From positions 62,001 to 126,000 of the forward strand of contig CAVZNQ010000013.1 of the NCBI GenBank assembly GCA_963776665.1: a stretch of DNA of 64,000 nt, written 5' to 3'. The DNA comes from Roseiarcus sp963776665. GTDB lineage: Bacteria; Pseudomonadota; Alphaproteobacteria; Rhizobiales; Beijerinckiaceae. This document shows, piece by piece, positions 62,138 through 64,000 of this stretch; position 1 is the first letter of the stretch; each line of letters begins with the position of its first letter. A program made the translations under genes and the position numbers. The notes below the pieces were generated by a model. That model was given only the letters and a program-made list of their open reading frames with translations. It did not search any database and was not told where the DNA came from.

Positions 62138-63069
62138 CCGTCGCGCCGCAACCGGCGGCGAACCTGCCGGACGCCCGGCCGGCGAGCCTGGTCATGCGGC
62201 TGACCCCGGATTTCGCCCTTCCGTTCGTTCAACTCGCACGCCTCGACCGGCCGATCGGATGGCAGCTCCTGCTCGCGCCGTGCTGGCAGGCGACGGCGCT
62301 CGCCGGCCTCGCCCTCCATCGCGGGCCGAACCTCTGGCACCTCGCTCTGTTCCTCGTCGGCGCCGTCGCGATGCGCGGGGCGGGCTGCACCTATAACGAC
62401 ATTCTCGACCGCAAGCTCGACGCCGAGGTCGAGCGCACCCGCAATCGCCCGCTGCCGGCGGGCCGGGTCACCATTGGCTCGGCGGCGGCTTTCCTCGCTG
62501 CTCAGGCGCTGGTTGGACTCGCCGTGCTGCTCTGCTTCAACCGGTTTTCGATCTGGCTCGGCATCGCCTCGCTTGGCGTGGTTGCGGTCTACCCGCTGAT
62601 GAAGCGCGTGACCTCGTGGCCGCAGGCGGCGCTCGGCCTCGCCTTCTCGTGGGGGGCGCTCATGGGCTGGAGCGCGACATTCGCGAGCCTCGCGTGGCCC
62701 GCGGTCCTGCTCTATTTCTCCGCCTTCGCGTGGACGATCGGCTACGACACGATCTACGCGCTCCAGGACGCGCGCGACGACGCCATCGTCGGCATCCGCT
62801 CGACCGCCCGCCTGTTCGGCGCCCGCGCGCGGCTCGGCGTCGGCCTCTTCTATGCCGCGAGCGCGGCTTTGGCTTTTGCCGCGATCGGACTCGCCGGCGG
62901 CGGCGCCGTCGCGCTCGCCGGGTGGCTCGCCTTCTCGGCCCATCTCGCCTGGCAGGCGAGTGGAATCGAAGGCGCCGATCCTGCGACCGCGCTCAAGCTC
63001 TTTCGCTCCAACCGCGACGCGGGGTTCATCCTGTTCGCCGGGATCGCCGTGCAGGGGTGGCTGGCTTAA
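62134..63069 (+). CDS. ubiA: 4-hydroxybenzoate polyprenyltransferase
   Basis: 311 residues beginning with TTG 62134, overlapping the preceding stop. Aspartate-rich prenyl-binding motifs: NDILDRKLDAEVERTRNRPL near residue 90 and YDTIYALQDARDDA near 205. Eight to nine helices, with FVQLARLDRPIGWQLLLAP at the start. It attaches the polyprenyl tail to 4-hydroxybenzoate in ubiquinone synthesis. Confidence 0.95.
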   Translation: MTVAPQPAANLPDARPASLVMRLTPDFALPFVQLARLDRPIGWQLLLAPCWQATALAGLALHRGPNLWHLALFLVGAVAMRGAGCTYNDILDRKLDAEVERTRNRPLPAGRVTIGSAAAFLAAQALVGLAVLLCFNRFSIWLGIASLGVVAVYPLMKRVTSWPQAALGLAFSWGALMGWSATFASLAWPAVLLYFSAFAWTIGYDTIYALQDARDDAIVGIRSTARLFGARARLGVGLFYAASAALAFAAIGLAGGGAVALAGWLAFSAHLAWQASGIEGADPATALKLFRSNRDAGFILFAGIAVQGWLA

Positions 63070-63191
63070 CCGGCCCGCGCGCCCAAGCGGTTGGCAACAA
63101 AGCCAAAGCCGAAGGAAGCCCCCGCCAAGCCGTCGGAAGGAAAATCCAAGGACTTCCCTTCCGGGAAACAAGTCTTTTTCAATGGGTTAGG
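63067..63191 (+). repeat. dispersed 21-bp-unit element, copy A
   Basis: Units of 21 bp at 63067, 63088, 63109 and 63130 each end in CCAAG or CAAAG; the best is CCGTCGGAAGGAAAATCCAAG. The first overlaps the ubiA stop codon. A core follows at 63159-63190: TTCCGGGAAACAAGTC and TTTTTCAATGGGTTAG. From 63192 to 63316 nothing else is recognised. Confidence 0.65.
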
Positions 63192-63316
63192 CTAGCCGCG
63201 GGGCGAATGGAGGCCCTTAGCACTGCGCTCCGTGATAGTTTCGCTCATCTGTCGACGAGCGGTCCTCCGTTCGAAGAAACCTCATGCGCGCTCATACCCG
63301 CCCGACGCCTCGAAGA

Positions 63317-63400
63317 TCAGTTGATCCGTCGGATTGGCTCAGTCGTTTCCTCGCCATAGATCCAAGCCAGCGTCGCAGAGCTGCCGACGACGAGGCTCAC
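63317..63400 (-). pseudogene. VapC-like PIN toxin remnant
   Basis: GTG 63400 overlaps the antitoxin stop (GTGA), and the frame reads MSLVVGSSATLAWIYGEETT then EPIRRIN and a stop, 27 residues. This matches the first strand and helix of PIN toxins (usually VLDSSATLAWIYGDE). The catalytic first Asp is replaced by Gly and the remaining 100 residues are missing. It is a dead toxin fragment. Confidence 0.75.
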
Positions 63401-63648
63401 GACCGGCCTTCGTCCCGATAGGCTTTCCACTCTGCCCAATCGAAGCCGCCAAGCTTGAGGGCCTCCGCGCGCTCGCGGATGCGCCGAATTGCGGCCCGAG
63501 CCTCGTCCCGTTTGGCTCTGGGGCGGGCCGGAACGATTCGGGCAACCTCTTTGCCGTGCCGGGTGATGGTAACCTCCTCGCCGTGCTCAACGAGGTCGAG
63601 CAAATGGCCAAGTTTGTTTTTCGCTTCGAAGGCGCCAACGATTTTCAT
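63397..63648 (-). CDS. Phd/YefM-type antitoxin
   Basis: 83 residues from ATG 63648 (MKIVGAFEAKNKLGHLLDLV). The Phd/YefM DNA-binding fold: VGAFEAKNKLGHLLDLVEHG and EEVTITRHGKEVARIVPARP. The C-terminal helix (AEALKLGGFDWAEWKAYRDE) would wrap a toxin. Its partner toxin downstream is truncated, so it is now an orphan. Confidence 0.85.
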   Translation of the reverse strand: MKIVGAFEAKNKLGHLLDLVEHGEEVTITRHGKEVARIVPARPRAKRDEARAAIRRIRERAEALKLGGFDWAEWKAYRDEGRS

Positions 63649-63714
63649 AAGAAGCTCTCAAGCTGGACTAAGCTAGCTCAAACTAATGAGCTCCAACAGT
63701 CGAGGCGTAGCGGA

Positions 63715-64000
63715 TCAATCGCGCTCAGCGCCGGCGAGCCGCCGTTTGCCGATCTCGCCCCGTAGCGCGCCGACGAGGTAAAGCGAGCCGGTGACCAGCA
63801 GCCAGGCGTTGAGCCCAACCGCGAGTTCGGCGCCGCGGCGAAAGGCGCGCTTCGCGTCCGGTTCGGCTTCGCTGTTAAGTCCGAGCGACGCAGCGAGCGC
63901 CTGCAACTCGGCCGGCGCGCGGCCGCGGCTCGAACCCGGCAGATCGGTGAACACGATCGCCGAGGCGCGCGCGCCGAGCGCGGCGACGAAGCCCTTCGCG
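63715..64000 (-). CDS. folC: folylpolyglutamate/dihydrofolate synthase, C-terminal part (partial)
   Basis: The frame is open to the right edge. The visible 94 residues end with WLLVTGSLYLVGALRGEIG, the typical C-terminal signature of FolC (VTGSLYLVGxVR), preceded by KGFVAALGARASAIVFTDLP. The gene continues beyond the window. The enzyme makes dihydrofolate and adds glutamates to folates. Confidence 0.85.
   Translation of the reverse strand, partial: AKGFVAALGARASAIVFTDLPGSSRGRAPAELQALAASLGLNSEAEPDAKRAFRRGAELAVGLNAWLLVTGSLYLVGALRGEIGKRRLAGAERD

Noticed and set aside
1..64000. tRNA, rRNA, CRISPR arrays, complete IS elements or prophage
   Set aside because: None seen on reading the gaps; a tRNA or covariance search was not possible here.

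Overview
The window is GC-rich (by eye roughly two thirds G+C), gene-dense DNA from an alphaproteobacterium. The gene set points to the order Hyphomicrobiales (Rhizobiales), perhaps a Beijerinckiaceae or Methylocystaceae-like methylotroph. Reasons are a separate F0 operon with both b' and b subunits, an MbfA-type iron exporter, the long alphaproteobacterial HisS, PEP carboxylase, a heterotetrameric sarcosine oxidase and a urea ABC transporter. The taxon is an inference. No rRNA, tRNA, CRISPR array, prophage or complete insertion sequence was seen.

Layout. 1-1033: end of a sarcosine oxidase operon. 1034-1532: repeats. 1533-9735: a TPR adenylate cyclase, a crotonase, an ArsR-controlled stress cluster (arsR, AHSA1, two DUF899 genes, a small membrane protein) and feruloyl-CoA synthase. 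9699-20542: a lone exostosin-like glycosyltransferase, a ClC channel, proB, mbfA, a Tat-exported isoaspartyl methyltransferase, a ring-opening amidohydrolase, a feruloyl esterase/tannase and an exported ClpP-like protein. 20649-34911: mostly housekeeping genes (hisS, atpIBE-b'-b, RNase T2, rlmJ, nitronate monooxygenase, dnaB, a DsbA-like protein, uppP, ecsC) and a second exported ClpP-like protein. 35275-40602: small accessory genes, a broken DUF900 hydrolase, acdS, a LysR regulator and an SDR. 40613-46346: urtABCDE behind a sigma-54 promoter. 46533-54541: the kdp potassium operon. 54980-64000: an EpsD-like lipoprotein, ppc, vsr with a C5 methyltransferase, glk, a small exported protein, ubiA, a decayed toxin with its antitoxin, and the end of folC.

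How the genes connect. Sarcosine oxidase, the urea transporter and acdS feed small nitrogen compounds into metabolism. The feruloyl esterase, feruloyl-CoA synthase and crotonase could together convert plant cell-wall ferulate esters to vanillin; the genes are unlinked. PEP carboxylase, sarcosine-derived methylene-THF and possible ferulate-derived methoxyl groups fit a C1-oriented metabolism.

The most unusual observations are these. (1) Three to four intergenic copies of an element built from about 21-bp units ending in CCAA(G/A), followed by a conserved core of about 32 bp. (2) Six single-base indels confined to kdpB, kdpC and kdpD. (3) rlmJ with an ATC codon where its start should be. (4) An arsR start codon lying inside one of two perfect twin operators 40 bp apart. 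(5) A consensus sigma-54 promoter before urtA. (6) Two exported ClpP-fold proteins sharing a CASAC nucleophile motif.
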